DNA from: Aricia agestis
Taxonomy: Eukaryota; Arthropoda; Insecta; Lepidoptera; Lycaenidae
Direction: 5' to 3'
Length of the DNA: 64,000 nucleotides
NCBI RefSeq assembly: GCF_905147365.1
Contig: NC_056428.1
Location: 29,604,001 to 29,668,000, forward strand
This document shows, piece by piece, positions 10,840 to 23,000 of this stretch. The notes under the pieces were generated by a model. That model was not told the DNA's origin. It worked only from the letters and a program-made list of their open reading frames with translations, and made no database searches. Position 1 is the stretch's first letter, and every line of letters starts with the position of its first letter. Position numbers and translations under genes: made by a program.

Positions 10840-11400
10840 GATCTGAGTTTGGGAAAAGTGTGGGGGGAGGTTTTAAGGTGAAAAAACGGCTTACCTCGAT
10901 TTCAGGCAAAACTAATATTCCTATTAAAAAAAGTCAAAGGACAAAGTTGTAGGTGAGAAAAGGGTCTAAATCTTTTGTATTTACTATTTACACTTTTTTT
11001 CCATAACCTCAAAATTTATGTGAAAAAAAAAACATGTTTTTGGTAAGTATGTTAATATCTTTTAAAAAAAAATTTTTCACGAAATTCGGTGGAAACTTTA
11101 TTTTTTATATACCAAATACGCTGTAATTTATTTGATAAGAAATGTTTATTTTTTCACCTAATTTTGAATTTATATTGAAAAAATACCCTAATTTTCAATA
11201 GAAAATTCATCCGTCAAAATATCAGCTTCTTTTAAATAACATGTCCTGACTGACTGAAAATTTATCATCGCTAAGCAAAAACTGTTAAAATTAAAGCCAT
11301 AAAATTTGGTTAGTAGAGTTGTTTTATTAAGTAGAAACCCACTAAGGGGGTGAAACAGGGGTTGAAAGTTTGAATGAAAGTCCGTCATTTCTCAAGTTAG
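10840..11400 (-). repeat. Interspersed repeat fragment shared with 39590-39770
   Basis: The segments catgtcctgactgactgaaa, tttattaagtagaaacccac and gaaagtttgaatgaaa recur at 39590-39770 with substitutions. The family is not identified. It fills most of the intron between R1 and exon 13. Confidence 0.5.
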
Positions 11401-11567
11401 AAACATGAAAGATTATTTTTGGGCTACTGATTAAAAGTGAATGTGTCTAGCTGTTTGATTGAACGGCTATTTAAACCAGTCGGCTGCGACATATACATAT
11501 TTTATTAAATAAAGCACATGATAAAAATAGTAATAAATATATATAAAAGGTAGGAGAAAAATATTAC

Positions 11568-11759
11568 TTTGATCAACATTAAGTTGTATAGTTGACACTT
11601 CCACTTCGGATATTGTTTCAGTCACTACAATTCCACCAAGTTTAGGCTCCTCATGATAAGATTCCTCTAATTGTGTGTTAAGCTGAACCACTCCCGCCTC
11701 TGTTTGTTCTACCACGTCTACAAATTGGTCTATTTGTTCTACAAGTGACTGTTCGGTAC
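11568..11759 (-). CDS. Titin-like gene, exon 13 (half-length, diverged version of the tandem unit)
   Basis: The 192-bp exon is phase 1 at both ends, with acceptor 'gtttttag' and donor CAAA|GTAATA. It encodes TEQSLVEQIDQFVDVVEQTE, then AGVVQLNTQLEESYHEEP and TISEVEVSTIQLNVDQ. The start (LVEQIDQFVDVVEQ...VQLNTQLE) aligns with LLQHIEQYVEVIEHSKEELVPLNIKLE of the 187-residue units, and the end (QLNVDQ) with QLNQEQ. It lacks the ~120 residues between. Its acceptor and donor are also like theirs. Confidence 0.78.
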
Positions 11760-11849
11760 CTAAAAACCCAAGCACATTATTATACTACTCGCTAATGTAA
11801 TACAAAACATACGATTCGTAAATAGTTCAAAATGATGTAACCAACTTAC

Positions 11850-11975
11850 AAGATTTCTCATCTTGACTTTTGAAACCAGAAAATTCAAGGTCATAGATAG
11901 TTTCAGCTGAAATATCTTCAAGAACCTTCATTTCTTGGGATTTTTCCGGCTCAGGTATTACTTCATTTACTTTAC
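11850..11975 (-). CDS. Titin-like gene, short exon 12
   Basis: The 126-bp exon is phase 1 at both ends, with acceptor 'cttattttag' and donor TCTT|GTAAGT. It encodes VNEVIPEPEKSQEMKVLED, then ISAETIYDLEFSGFKSQDEK. It sits only 90 bp upstream of exon 13. The Pro/Glu/Lys/Val content resembles the PEVK-like tails of the 187-residue units. No known domain is seen. Confidence 0.72.
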
Positions 11976-11995
11976 CTAAAATAAGAAAGATAAAC

Positions 11996-12205
11996 ATACT
12001 AATATTATAAATGCGAATGTGTGTCTGCCTGCCGTGTTACGTCTTTAGACCTAAACCGCTGAACTGATTTTGCTTGCAGATATTTTGAGTCCCGGAAAAG
12101 TACATATTTTTTATCCCCGAAAAATATACGGTTTCCGCGCGATATATACGAACTTTGGCGCAATGGAGTTAGTTGCGGGCGAAATCTAGTTTCAGTATAA
12201 TATAC
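11996..12205 (+). repeat. SINE-like lepidopteran repeat copy
   Basis: It begins actaatattataaatgcgaa. It then has ctaaaccgctgaactgattt and tatacggtttccgcgcgata, ending near gcgcaatggagttagttgcg. This head and middle belong to the common moth repeat carrying 'gcaactccgttgcgcc'. A related copy lies at 42170-42350. Confidence 0.55.
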
Positions 12206-13390
12206 CGGTAACACGACGACGTTGTTGTTGTTGTCAACGTTGGTATTTTCACTTTGGTTTTTGTCTGTCACATCTTATAGTAGAGGAAGTGGTGCTCATT
12301 TTAAAAAGTCATTTCATACCGAGCGAAAATCGTAACAAATAGTATTCCACCCATACATAGGAGTTTTGATCGTCAGCTGCTTCAGAACGGGTGGAATAAA
12401 ATTGAGATTATCTCAAAGTTGTTGTTGGGAATACATATTGTATTGACATTATAAAGATCCCAATTCGCACCCAATAAAGGTTCATATTATCTAGATTATA
12501 GACATTTAGATTCGATAGGTGTTATTTTAGTTTTATTATGTAACAACAGATGGCGCTTTACAAGTAAAGTCTATATAATTCTTGCTCACAAATATTGACT
12601 ATCTAATTAATTATTTACCGAATAAAATTGCTATATGAGACAGTTTTATAGTTAATTCAAACGAAAATCGTCGTCAGCTGAATATATTATGTGTATGTGG
12701 AAATGCCGTCTACACGACGCCCTCAGATACATTGAGTTCGAAGTATGGTTATTGGTTATATCGCTGGCTGAGGGTTTATCCACCGTCGTAATGACGACGG
12801 TTTTCTTTATTATTTACAAAGTAGAAACATTCACCTCTATAAATTTTGTATGATATGAAATGACTTTATTATCAAAAAAAAATATACATATTCAGTAAGC
12901 CGACTGACGTTAAATCCCCTGTCTGCAATACGGCTGACGGTGAGTTTTTGGTTAAACATCACCTGAATAATCAATAATTCTCCGTCTTTTAATTTCTTTA
13001 AAAATATAAAATCGAGTCTAAAAAAGTACGTACGTAAGTACGTTAAAAAGTGAATAAAACGATTTGTAATAGAACTTTTAGCAGCTGGAAGTGTTATCTC
13101 AGAGTGAAACGGACGCTTTAACAAACTATATCATCATTACAAAGTGACTAAGTGAATCAAGTGCTATGGAATCTTACGCTAGTTCCTATAACTTAATTTA
13201 AATACATCCATTCACATACGTACTATTTATAAAGTGTTTAAAGAACGCATATATGTGGAAAGTGTGGTAAAAACAATATTAGAACAAAAACTCAACAATT
13301 TTATTTTTATTTATCGGCTGTGGCGGTACTGCGAGAAACTTTTGAATACGTAGTACGAATTAAATTTTCGTAATCCTATGCTACCGTCTG
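12206..13390. other. Intron between exons 11 and 12, no gene seen
   Basis: No exon with the expected phase-1 acceptor and donor is recognised. The sequence tattccacccatacataggag near 12350 and other stretches are unassigned. Confidence 0.4.
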
Positions 13391-13394
13391 GCTG

Positions 13395-13462
13395 GTTGAG
13401 CGGTACAAGCGATCCCTCCCGCAGTCGAAGGTCGTGAGTTCAAATCCTAGCTGTACCAAAAA
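13395..13462 (+). repeat. tRNA-like sequence upstream of the LINE
   Basis: The stretch tggctggttgagcggta resembles a pol III A box with D-arm, and gtgagttcaaatcctagc resembles a B box with T-arm. The stems do not pair well enough for a functional tRNA. It is best read as a tRNA-derived relic or a SINE head. Confidence 0.35.
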
Positions 13463-13510
13463 GTTTTTTAGAATTTGCTAATTCTTTACTACGTCTATTA
13501 ATTCTAAAAT

Positions 13511-14616
13511 ATGGCTCCTCCGACAAAGACAAAATTTGAATGTTGGCAAAAATTATACAGACAAATGAAATCTTAAAATGTCAAACGTGTAGCAAAAAGT
13601 ACCATTACGCATGCGTCAGTGTCAGTGTAACGTCATTCAAAGAACTCACAGACCAGATAAGGTTTCATGGCTCTGTCCTGCTTGCTCGAGACCAAAGGCT
13701 GACAACACTAACACACCTATCAGACAATATGCCCCATCTAGCACCAGCAGCAAGTACTCTATGGACGGTAGTGATGACGTAAACTCTGATAAAAATGTCA
13801 CCTTAAGGCGCAAAGACACTGATCATAAATACAGCATGCTCAGTCCTGAATGCCTAAATGAAGTGCGTAACATACTTAGAGAAGAAATGAAATCTATGAT
13901 GAACATTCACAAAGAGAGTATAATTCAAGAAATTAATGTTAAGATGCACGAGGTACTTACTACAATGGCGGATATAAGCTCAGCTATTAATTTTTTGGAA
14001 CATAGATACGAAGATATTAAAAAGGACATGGAACAGAAAAACGCAATAACAAAAACACTGGAGAATGAAAACAAAATACTGAAGCAGGATCTTATGGACA
14101 TGAAGGCTAGACTTTCCGCCACGGAGCAACATTCGAGAGCTAATAATCTAGAGATACAATGCTGAGCACAAATCTGAGGACATCTTAAAGACGGTAAAAC
14201 AGATAGCTACGACTATCCACTGCCCTATTAATGATAATGATATAATGAGCTGCACTAGAATCATGAAGCAGAATAAAGAAAGCCCTCGACCCCGCACTGT
14301 TTTGGTAAAATTCTGTAACGCAAGGATACGTGACAGCTTCTTAGCCTCGACTATAACTTTTAACAAAAGAGCAGTAACGAATGAAGACAAACTAAATACT
14401 AGCCACATTGGCGTGAACGGTCCTAAGAAGCCAATATATGTTTGCGAGCACCTATCACCATTAGTAAAGAAGTTGCACGCAGAAGCGCGAGCAAAAGCAA
14501 AATTACATAACTATCGCTTTGTCTGGGTGAAGAATGGTCGGGTTTTTATGCGTAAGAACGATAAGAGTGAATATGTTTATGTGAAAAACGCTGAAGTTCT
14601 CCACAGTATCCAATAG
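13511..14616 (+). pseudogene. LINE ORF1 relic: PHD-like finger, coiled coil, FP-like domain
   Basis: A start at 13511 (MAPPTKTKFE) is followed by frameshifts. The pieces give a C..C...YH..C...W.C..C finger (CQTCSKKYHYACV, then WLCPACSRPK), then a helix-rich coiled coil (LENENKILKQDLMDMKARLS). After another frameshift near 14163 comes a C-terminal domain with PRTVLVKFCNARIRDSF, YVCEHLSPLVKKLH and YRFVWVKNGRVFMRKND. The last domain resembles the family named for baculovirus FP protein, which I know to be common in insect LINE ORF1. The order suits an RNA-binding ORF1 protein. Confidence 0.7.
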
Positions 14617-14721
14617 TTTAAATTTATAGATTGTAATTTGTATCTTACCATGTTTGTAATTCTGCGCAAGCATCGGTATTTTTAATTACTATAATTCACT
14701 TCACTAAGCTGTTACTTTCAA

Positions 14722-15427
14722 AATGTCCGAGGCCTTAATACATGTATGTCCCTAGTGAAACAAGAAATCTTAAATAATAATTATGACATAATTGTGTTGA
14801 TCGAGACATGGCTTAAAAATAGCGTATTTGATTCCGAAATTTTCGATGACAGATACACAATTTTTCGACGCGACAGGGAAACATCTAAACTTTCATGTAA
14901 TAAGACTAGAGGTGGTGGAGTTCTCATAGCAGTTTCAAAAAAACTTAATGCTGTGCGCTGTTCACGGGAAAGCGATTGTGAGGATCTTTGTGTCTCCGTA
15001 GACTTGACGTCAGGAACTAAACCTTACACTACATTTACACAGTACACTACACTTATGTGCAGTCTATCTTCCCCCTCCTTTAACTCGCGCCATATTATCT
15101 ACTTTTATCGAAAAAGCAAATAATGTTCTCACTCTTAATAGCAACTTAGTACTAATACAAGGCGACTTTAACATTACAGATATAAATGAACCTTACTATG
15201 TCATGCACGCTACACCGTATTCTCAACGTAACTGCAACCCTCTTAAAAACATTATGTATGATTTCCTAGACCTTAATTCTCTAAACCAATGCAACGATGT
15301 CCTTAATCATAATAAACGTTTGCTCGATCTTGTAATAAGTAACGTGCCTACAGTACAGGTTTCTGAATCGCATTATCCTATACGAACCGTGGATGCACAT
15401 CATCCCGCTCTAGATATTATAATTTAA
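14722..15427 (+). pseudogene. LINE ORF2 endonuclease part, broken
   Basis: It reads NVRGLNTCMSLVKQEILNNN with IIVLIETWL, GGGVLIAVSKKL, then after a frameshift QGDFNITDINEP, and further on LDLVISN and VDAHHPALDI. These match the N..GL, ETWL, GDFN and final DH blocks of APE-type endonucleases that nick target DNA. Frameshifts near 15060 and 15120 inactivate it. Confidence 0.7.
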
Positions 15428-15574
15428 GGCGAATCGCATACATCTCAACTTAAACAATCCCCAGATTCCTACAAATTCAATATTCATAGAGCAGATTATA
15501 GTAAAATATTAACTTCACTTCAGGCGATTAACTAAGCAGACAAATTTAACGGACTTAATAATGATGTAAACAAA

Positions 15575-17558
15575 ATGACTGATTACCTTTATAAAACCCT
15601 AGATGATATTATTGAAACCCATGTTCCCATATGGTTTACAAAATCCCTAATTAAACTAATCACGAAAAAACATAACTGTCACAAAAGAATAAAAAAGTTT
15701 AATAATCCACTTGATAAAATTGAATTTAATTTTCTGCGAAAGGACTGCAGCAAAATGATTAAGCAGTGTTACAGAGATTACATTTCCACTATTGAGGACT
15801 CTATTTGTAGAACTCCCAAATTCTTTTGGACACATATAAAGAATATCAGGAGAAAAACCAGCTCTTACCCATCATCTATGGCACTAGGGAATATGCAGGC
15901 AAATAACGGATATGATATATGCAACCTTTTCGCTTAAAATTTCTCCTCGGTGTTTGAAATTGATGGTGATATTCAGTCTCATTATAAAGTGATGGAACCT
16001 AAAACCTATATGAACACTTTTTTTATTTCTGAACGTGATGTATTTAAGAAACTGACTAAGCTTGACTGCAATAAGGGACCAGGACCGGATAAAATTCCCC
16101 CAATTTTCCTGCACAGATGTGCTGCCGCGTTATCCTGGCCTCTTCACTTTATATTTAACGCATCGCTTAGATCTGGCATTTTTCCTACTGCTTGGAAAAA
16201 AGCCCGTATAGTCCCCATACCAAAAGGAGACAATCCCAAACTCATTACTAATTACAGACCTATATCAATCCTATCGACAATGTCAAAGGTTTTCGAATCA
16301 TTGGTTCACGACAACTTATCCGGACATATAAATCAGCTTCTCAACGCTAATCAACATGGTTTCTTGCCTGGTAGGTCATGCAATACCAACCTCATGTCTT
16401 ACGCAACTTATTTAATGAATGCAATCTATAATGGATGTGAACTGGATGCCATATATACTGACTTTTCGAAAGCTTTTGACAAAGTCAATCATAAAATCCT
16501 ATTACAAAAATTAAGATCTTTTGGTATTGATGGTTCTCTTTTAAACTGGTGCTCTTCATAATTGAGTCAAAGACCATCCTATGTTGGCTTTGACGGTTAT
16601 CAATCTGACCTCTTTGTAGCTCATTCTGGGGTTTCTCAAGGGTCAATTCTTGGACCACTCTTTTTCGACATTTTCATCGATGATATAAATTACATTGTTA
16701 CAAACTCATATATATTTATGTATGCAGATGACCTTAAACTAATTAGGATAATTAGAACACAACTTGACATTAGAGAACTCCAGGATGATATCAACGCTCT
16801 AGTCAAATGGTGTGATAATAATAAAATGTATCTGAATGCGAAAAAGTGTCATCATATTAAGTTTAGTAGAAAAAGAATAACTACGAACAGTACTTACACC
16901 ATATCAAACACAACTTTATCTCAAGTGCAATCTATAAGAGATCTGGGTGTAGTACTTGATACTAAGCTTAGCTTTATCCCACATATAGAGGAAACAGTTA
17001 GCTCAGCTTTGAAGTCTCTTGGCTTTGTGATCAGAAACTCCAGAGATTTCCATAAAGCCTCTACGGTTATCACTTTATACAATAGCTATGTAAGGAGTAA
17101 GCTCGAGTACTGTTCCACTGTGTGGAGTCCTTGTTACAGAGTTCACATTGACAGAATCGAAAGTGTCCAACGAAAAATTATCCGCCACCTATCCTATAGA
17201 TTTAATAACTCCTTGCGTGGTTGTTCGTATGAAAATAAATTACAACATTTCGGTATGGTCACACTGGAGTCTCGAAGGAACATCTTAGATATAAACATCT
17301 TAAATATAAATAGATTGCATGCATCTACTGTCATCGATGAATTTTTTTCTTCCTGTGAGATCTTCTAGGAAACTAATGCCCCTATTTCGACCTGATAAAT
17401 TCAAAACCAACCTTGGCAAAAATAGCCCAATCACTAGGTTAACCTTTAAATATAATGAACTGTCATCGAGGATTTCGGATCTTGATGTTAACCATGATTG
17501 TATTCGTAATTTTAAAGAAAAAATCCTAAATTATTATAAATCAACTGGTGTGACTTGA
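15575..17558 (+). pseudogene. LINE ORF2 reverse transcriptase part, broken
   Basis: The pieces 15575-15937, 15950-16561, 16562-17368 and 17319-17558 read as one protein. They carry KGPGPDKIPPIFL, ITNYRPISILSTMSKVFE, YTDFSKAFDKVNHKIL, GVSQGSILGPLFF and the catalytic FMYADDLKL. The thumb region follows, with YVRSKLEYCSTVWSPCY. A TAA at 16559-16561 and frameshifts near 15940 and 17330 break it. The nearest groups are CR1/Jockey. Confidence 0.82.
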
Positions 17559-18593
17559 ATTATTACAGTTTATTAGTTATTACGAATTTATTGATATAGT
17601 ATGTATACTTACTTACATTATACATTTTTTCTTTTATGATGATTATTATTACTAAATTAAATTGGGCAAAACAGTACTTATATTTAAATGTTTTTATCGT
17701 GGTTACTTTTATCATTGTTATTGTTTTTATTTTTATTTGATAATGTACAAAAATTTAATGCAATTTTATTTTATTCAATTTTAAATGTATTTGGTCTAGG
17801 TTAATGTAACTTCCTTTATTTTAGGTTAATTTCATTTTATCTTATTCTTATTATTATTATTAGTATTACATGTATTATTATTTTATATTTAATTTAATGT
17901 CATTTGGTATGACTGTATTTCAATGAATTAAGGTTATTTAAATTTGGTTTGATTTAATTTAATATAGTTAGTTTAATCAATTTAATATTATTTTCATTTT
18001 TTTTTATTATCTTTATACTTAGTCGATTTTAATAGCAAGATGTAATAGCCTCTAATTAAAAGTGCAATAATCATGATTCAATATTTAATTCATGTTTATA
18101 TTATGTATGTATGATTGTAACTTTTGTTGGCTGTTCATAGCAAATAAATAAATAAATAAATAAATAATCATCCATCAAACTTTCATACGGTATAAAATTT
18201 CTTTTAGCAAAATTTTTTTCGACAACTTTGAGACACTCTCATTTCTCAATGTATGTACATACATACAACCCACCACGGGTGTGCCACGGGTGCGGCGACT
18301 GACACTCATTATGTTGATTATTAAATATTAATCTACTACTGGACAACAATTTGGTCGGTATGGACTATGGACTTTGAACTTTGCCAAAAAAAGCATCACC
18401 TACTATTAGGATACTATTATTTCGCCTATGGCATCCATTTTCGGAAACAAAATATATTTTGTCATTATCACATGCGTGACTGGTATACGCTTATTTTCCT
18501 GTTCTGAGGGTATACGTTTCGTTACGGTTGTATTTTCACTTTCATAATAAAAATAATGTAAATATGTAAATAATGTTCGAATCATATATTTAG

Positions 18594-19130
18594 AATCGAA
18601 CGCAAACGGTAGCCATAAATGGTTTCAATTCTAAACTAGTAAATATAGGCGTGCCACAAGGCTCAATATTAGCACCACTCTTGTTTATCATTTTCATAAA
18701 TGATATAGATGAATGTTTTAAAAATTGTGATTTTCTTCTGTTTGCTGATGACCTTAAAATATATCGTGAAATTATTACTGTTGAGGATCATGTGAAAATT
18801 CAAAGCGATTTAGATAGTTTCCTCTTCAATAAATAATTTACAAACATTACACTTACAATTATACTAAATTTAATTTTACTACTATTTTAACTATTATTAA
18901 CAAACACACTTAACACACAATTGACACACAAATATACCCTTATATTAATTATATATATAATTTATTCTCTACTTCCTCAATCTCTTTTTTTTCCTATACT
19001 AAATTATTCATCTGTGGTCACCGCTGTTGGTTCTACATTTAGTAAATATTATAATTGCATACTTTACTAATATTCATGTAAGACTGTTTGGAGACCCCAA
19101 TATACGAAAATAAAATAAAATAAAATAAAA
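18594..19130 (+). mobile_element. Second non-LTR retrotransposon fragment with internal deletion
   Basis: It encodes RTQTVAINGFNSKLVNIGVP, then QGSILAPLLFIIFINDIDE and LLFADDLKIYREI. It then jumps into a 3' UTR and ends with an (aaaat)n tail near 19106-19130. Most of the reverse transcriptase is gone. It lies directly beside exon 11. Confidence 0.75.
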
Positions 19131-19165
19131 TGTATACTGAATTAATCAAAACATTAAAGACTTAC

Positions 19166-19246
19166 TTTCTTCTTTCTCAGGTTGTTTTCCATCTTCATCT
19201 ACTGCATAAACTGTTACAGTCACATTTTCATCGTGTTTAGATTCCC
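19166..19246 (-). CDS. Titin-like gene, short exon 11
   Basis: The 81-bp exon is phase 1 at both ends, with acceptor 'aatgtttcag' and donor GAAA|GTAAGT. It encodes ESKHDENVTVTVYAVDEDG followed by KQPEKEE. It joins the giant exon as ...ISNRG-ESKHDEN. A LINE fragment ends only about 35 bp downstream of the donor, so this exon has survived between insertions. I do not recognise a domain; the composition is acidic and hydrophilic. Confidence 0.75.
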
Positions 19247-20075
19247 CTGAAACATTTTCCTTAAGATTAATAAAATATTTTATACCTTTGGGCATTGCTT
19301 TTCCAGCAATTTTACAATTAAAGATGAAAAATATGAAAGTATTATTCTATAATTATCAGTGATCGGAGTAGGTAGATTGATTTTTGCTACTTGCATCAAA
19401 TGTTCAAATTATATACTTTCTCGCGGATAAGTCATTATTCCGGAAAATCCTTCCGGTATTTCAGGACTCAAACATGGTTTAAGTTGGTAATTTACCATAA
19501 TTTTAATAAACAATTGATGAAATCGACGTAATTAAAATAGATTTTCGTTATGCTGTAAATAAAATACCATAAATAGAATTATGTATTTATTTTTTTGTGT
19601 TCAATCGAAAGTTAGGTAGGTAAGTACATTTTTTTGCTTACTATTATATTTCATTGGCCACTTTTTAATATTGCCGTACACTAAAACCCGAAGCGCGGAT
19701 AAATCTAGTTTTGGCTGGATTGAAATACCATAACTTCGCCGTTCGTGGGCCGATCTTCATGATTATTATATTACGAAATTAACATACCTATGTAAATAAT
19801 TACCTAGTATATTTATTTACTACTTTTTTTATTATTATACAGCTACTAATTTAAATTTCGGTTTAAAACATTAACAAAGTCCGGGGATGTCGAGGAAATG
19901 TCCACATTGTTATGTACGTTTCGGATCGTTGACCTCATTTCAATATACCTACTCCAGTCACTGATGATTAAGTATATCTATTATCTGCATTGATATAAAT
20001 AAGGGGATCAATAAAGTTAGTATGCCATTTTTCATACTTAATAGAATAAAAGTAATAAAAAATGGATGTACGCAC
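19247..20075. other. Intron between exons 10 and 11
   Basis: No coding or clear repeat sequence is seen apart from a short 'cccgaagcgcggataaatct' motif near 19685, typical of decayed moth repeats. Confidence 0.4.
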
Positions 20076-23000
20076 CTCTATTAGATATATTATTTCCTTC
20101 TTCAGATGTTTTAATTGAAAGTATATTAATAAAGGATTTTTCTATTTCAGTTAGAGGTATCAATAAATTTTCAACAGTATTGACATGTTCTATTGATAAC
20201 AAGTCGCTCTGAATGGAATGTAGCTCATCATCGATTTGCTTGACTAGACCCATATCCTCATCATTAATTTTCAAATCTTTATTTTTGAGATGACTTTCTA
20301 TGGCTTCATTTATCTCTGAGAGTGCCTGGACATAAGATTCTGAAGATGAAATATCAATCGACATACTGTCATCTTTATCAACATGATAGATTACTTGTTC
20401 TTGTATGTTCATCAGTTCATTATGTAAGTCATCAAGAGGTTTTATCATCTCAAACAAAATTTCTTTTAAAGGTTTCTCCCTCAAGTCGAGTATCGATATC
20501 TGTTTCTCTTCGGGCGTACAAATATTGTGTATAATTTTGTAGCATTCAGAAAGGAATTTAATAATGATAAGCTTCTTTCCAATGTTTGTAGAATTTTTAT
20601 ACGCTTCATGTTTTTCAAGTAAAATTAGCAAATTATGATAAATATTGTTAGGTACTTCATCTAACTGGTTTTCTTGTAACCTACTCATTATATGAGCCTT
20701 TATTTGAAATAAATTTCTATTTATTTCACTATCACATTCAAATTCACATTCAGAAATTGTATTAATTTCAGAAATTATCGATGACTGTAAGTCACTTAGC
20801 AAAGGCAAAGTTAAGTGAGATAAAGAAACTAGCATCTTTATCAATTCATGAATATACACATGTTCCTTAGATGATAAAATGTAACTATACCATTCAATGC
20901 CACTGTTTATATTTGATAAAGGTATTGTTATTATTAAATTACTTTCAGTATCAACAACATTCAACAGTAAGAGTCTAATCGTAGCTAGGAACTCTTGAGA
21001 TTGTGATAAAAATTTCGACACACATGTATTTGTTTCATCGGTAAGTGCTTGATCTTGAAGGTTATTCTCAAATTCCTTTATTTCTTTGTTTAGCGAAAAC
21101 AAATCTTGAATTAACCTGATGATTCGTTTGTGAGTTGGATGCTTTTGAATTAAACAATTTAGAAGCAATATCCTATTTTTTATATTTTTGAAAAATCTTT
21201 CTAATGATTCAATATCTTCCTTGGGTAAATTGTTAATAGAATCTTGAATTACATGAACAATGTTTTCTTTAATGTTTTCAGCTTGTCTGAGTGACTCAAC
21301 TTCTAATGCCGTAGCTTTCATAGGTACTAAACTGGACTCAAAATCTTTGGCTATCGAAAAGTCTATGAAACTGTGCTCTTCTAAAATGGCTATATTTTTT
21401 TCAACTTCGTGTAAAGATTCAATGATATCAATTTCGTTCAACGAAAAAGTATCCGAGGACGCATATCCTAAAATTTCATCTTCAAATTTATTTAGGGCCT
21501 CATATAGTGCTTCTATTGAGTTTTTCAGTGCTGCATTATCAATAGAAGTATTGCTCATTTCCAAAAAGTTCTCTAATACTCCTTTGAAAAATAAAACGTT
21601 TATTGAAAAGCCTGTTGGAACTATTGATTCATTTTCTACTATTTGTAATATTTTTTTCACTTTTTCACGAAGGTTATGCAATTTATTGGATACGTCCACA
21701 GTTTCATCTGTGCACGATATTGTAGGGAGTAACAAACTCAAACAATTTTCTAAGCTATTTTTTAGTTCTAAGAGACTGGATCTAGCCATATATAATTGGT
21801 CAGTAGGTATTTGTAAAACACTTTCAGAAATTGGAATGTTACTTGTGTCAACGACACATAAGCTTTGTTGTAGATGTTGTAATGGTTGCACAATGTTTAA
21901 AAGGTTTTGCATATCAATTGTTTTTGATAAATCTTCACAGGATTCTAATAAAACTGGTGGAATATTTCCTTCAATACTCTGATGTAATTCTTTGAGACTT
22001 GGCATCACAGATTTTAAACTAGCATATTTATCATCTTCAGATAATGATTCCAATACTTCCATTATTTGTGGATTGTGGACTATCATTATATGGTCATTCA
22101 ACTTAAGCAATTCCTCGGCTATTTCTTTTGTCGGGTCAGGCAAACTAGTGATTGTTTGAACTGACTGGCCAAGTGTATTTTCTGCTGTCGAAGGCAATAT
22201 TAAATGATCAACTGGTAGAGACTCAGCGATTGTCTTAATTCCTGATATATCTTCAAGTGTTGATAAATCATCAGTCATTTCAATTTCACCATGTTCACGA
22301 ATAATTAATATACAACTACGAATACTTTGAACTACATTTGCAAGACAAGAACTAATTTCTTGAATGTCTATACTGTCGCCGGCTTGCGAATTAACATCCT
22401 GTTGAAGAATTTCTATGGCAGAATTCAGTTCTACCAAAGATTCAGCAAACGACCTCTTAAGCTCACAACTTGAATATTTTTCAACATTCTCGCTAATTAA
22501 TTGACTAAGCACTGAAATATTTTCTTGTAAATCGTAAAGAGGCTTCGCAATACTAGGCTCTTCTGAGGATACAGGTAATTGTAATATTTTCTCAGATTCA
22601 GACTTATTTAGTTGTGAAGCTGCTATGCAGAATTTCAGGTTTTCTAAAACTGGGTTGACATTTTCTAAGGCTTCTTTGAAAATTAAATCGGTTGTTGATT
22701 CAAGTGAGATTATATTATTAATAGCTGCTACGGCTTTTTCAATGTGCTCTATTATTACAGTAGCCTTACTTTCAGTATATTGGTCTGTGACCATGTCGTC
22801 AGTATGCTCTACTTTGTCTTGGAGATGAGTACTTTCAGCTTTATTAATAGTTTTTTGAATATTTATTATAATATCACCAATATTGCTTATCAGCATAGTA
22901 TTTAATTCTTGCGTGAAGATATTTTTTGTGACATTAGCCTGTATTATTTTTAATGCATCAATTATCCCAATCAAACATAATTTATTATCGGAGTCAACAT

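Larger units (their letters stand above)
13500..18167 (+). mobile_element. Non-LTR retrotransposon (CR1/Jockey group), near full length, inactive
   Basis: ORF1 (zinc finger, coiled coil and FP-type domain), an APE endonuclease, reverse transcriptase and a 3' UTR ending in an (aaat)n tail at about 18141-18167 are all recognisable in order. Frameshifts and in-frame stops break both ORFs. The 5' boundary is uncertain. It sits sense (+) in an intron of the antisense titin-like gene. Confidence 0.85.

Noticed and set aside
13395..13462. Possible tRNA gene
   Set aside because: A and B box-like words are present, but the T stem and acceptor stem do not pair.
21260..21982. 240-codon plus-strand open frame
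   Set aside because: It is the antisense shadow of the giant exon, caused by its biased codon use.
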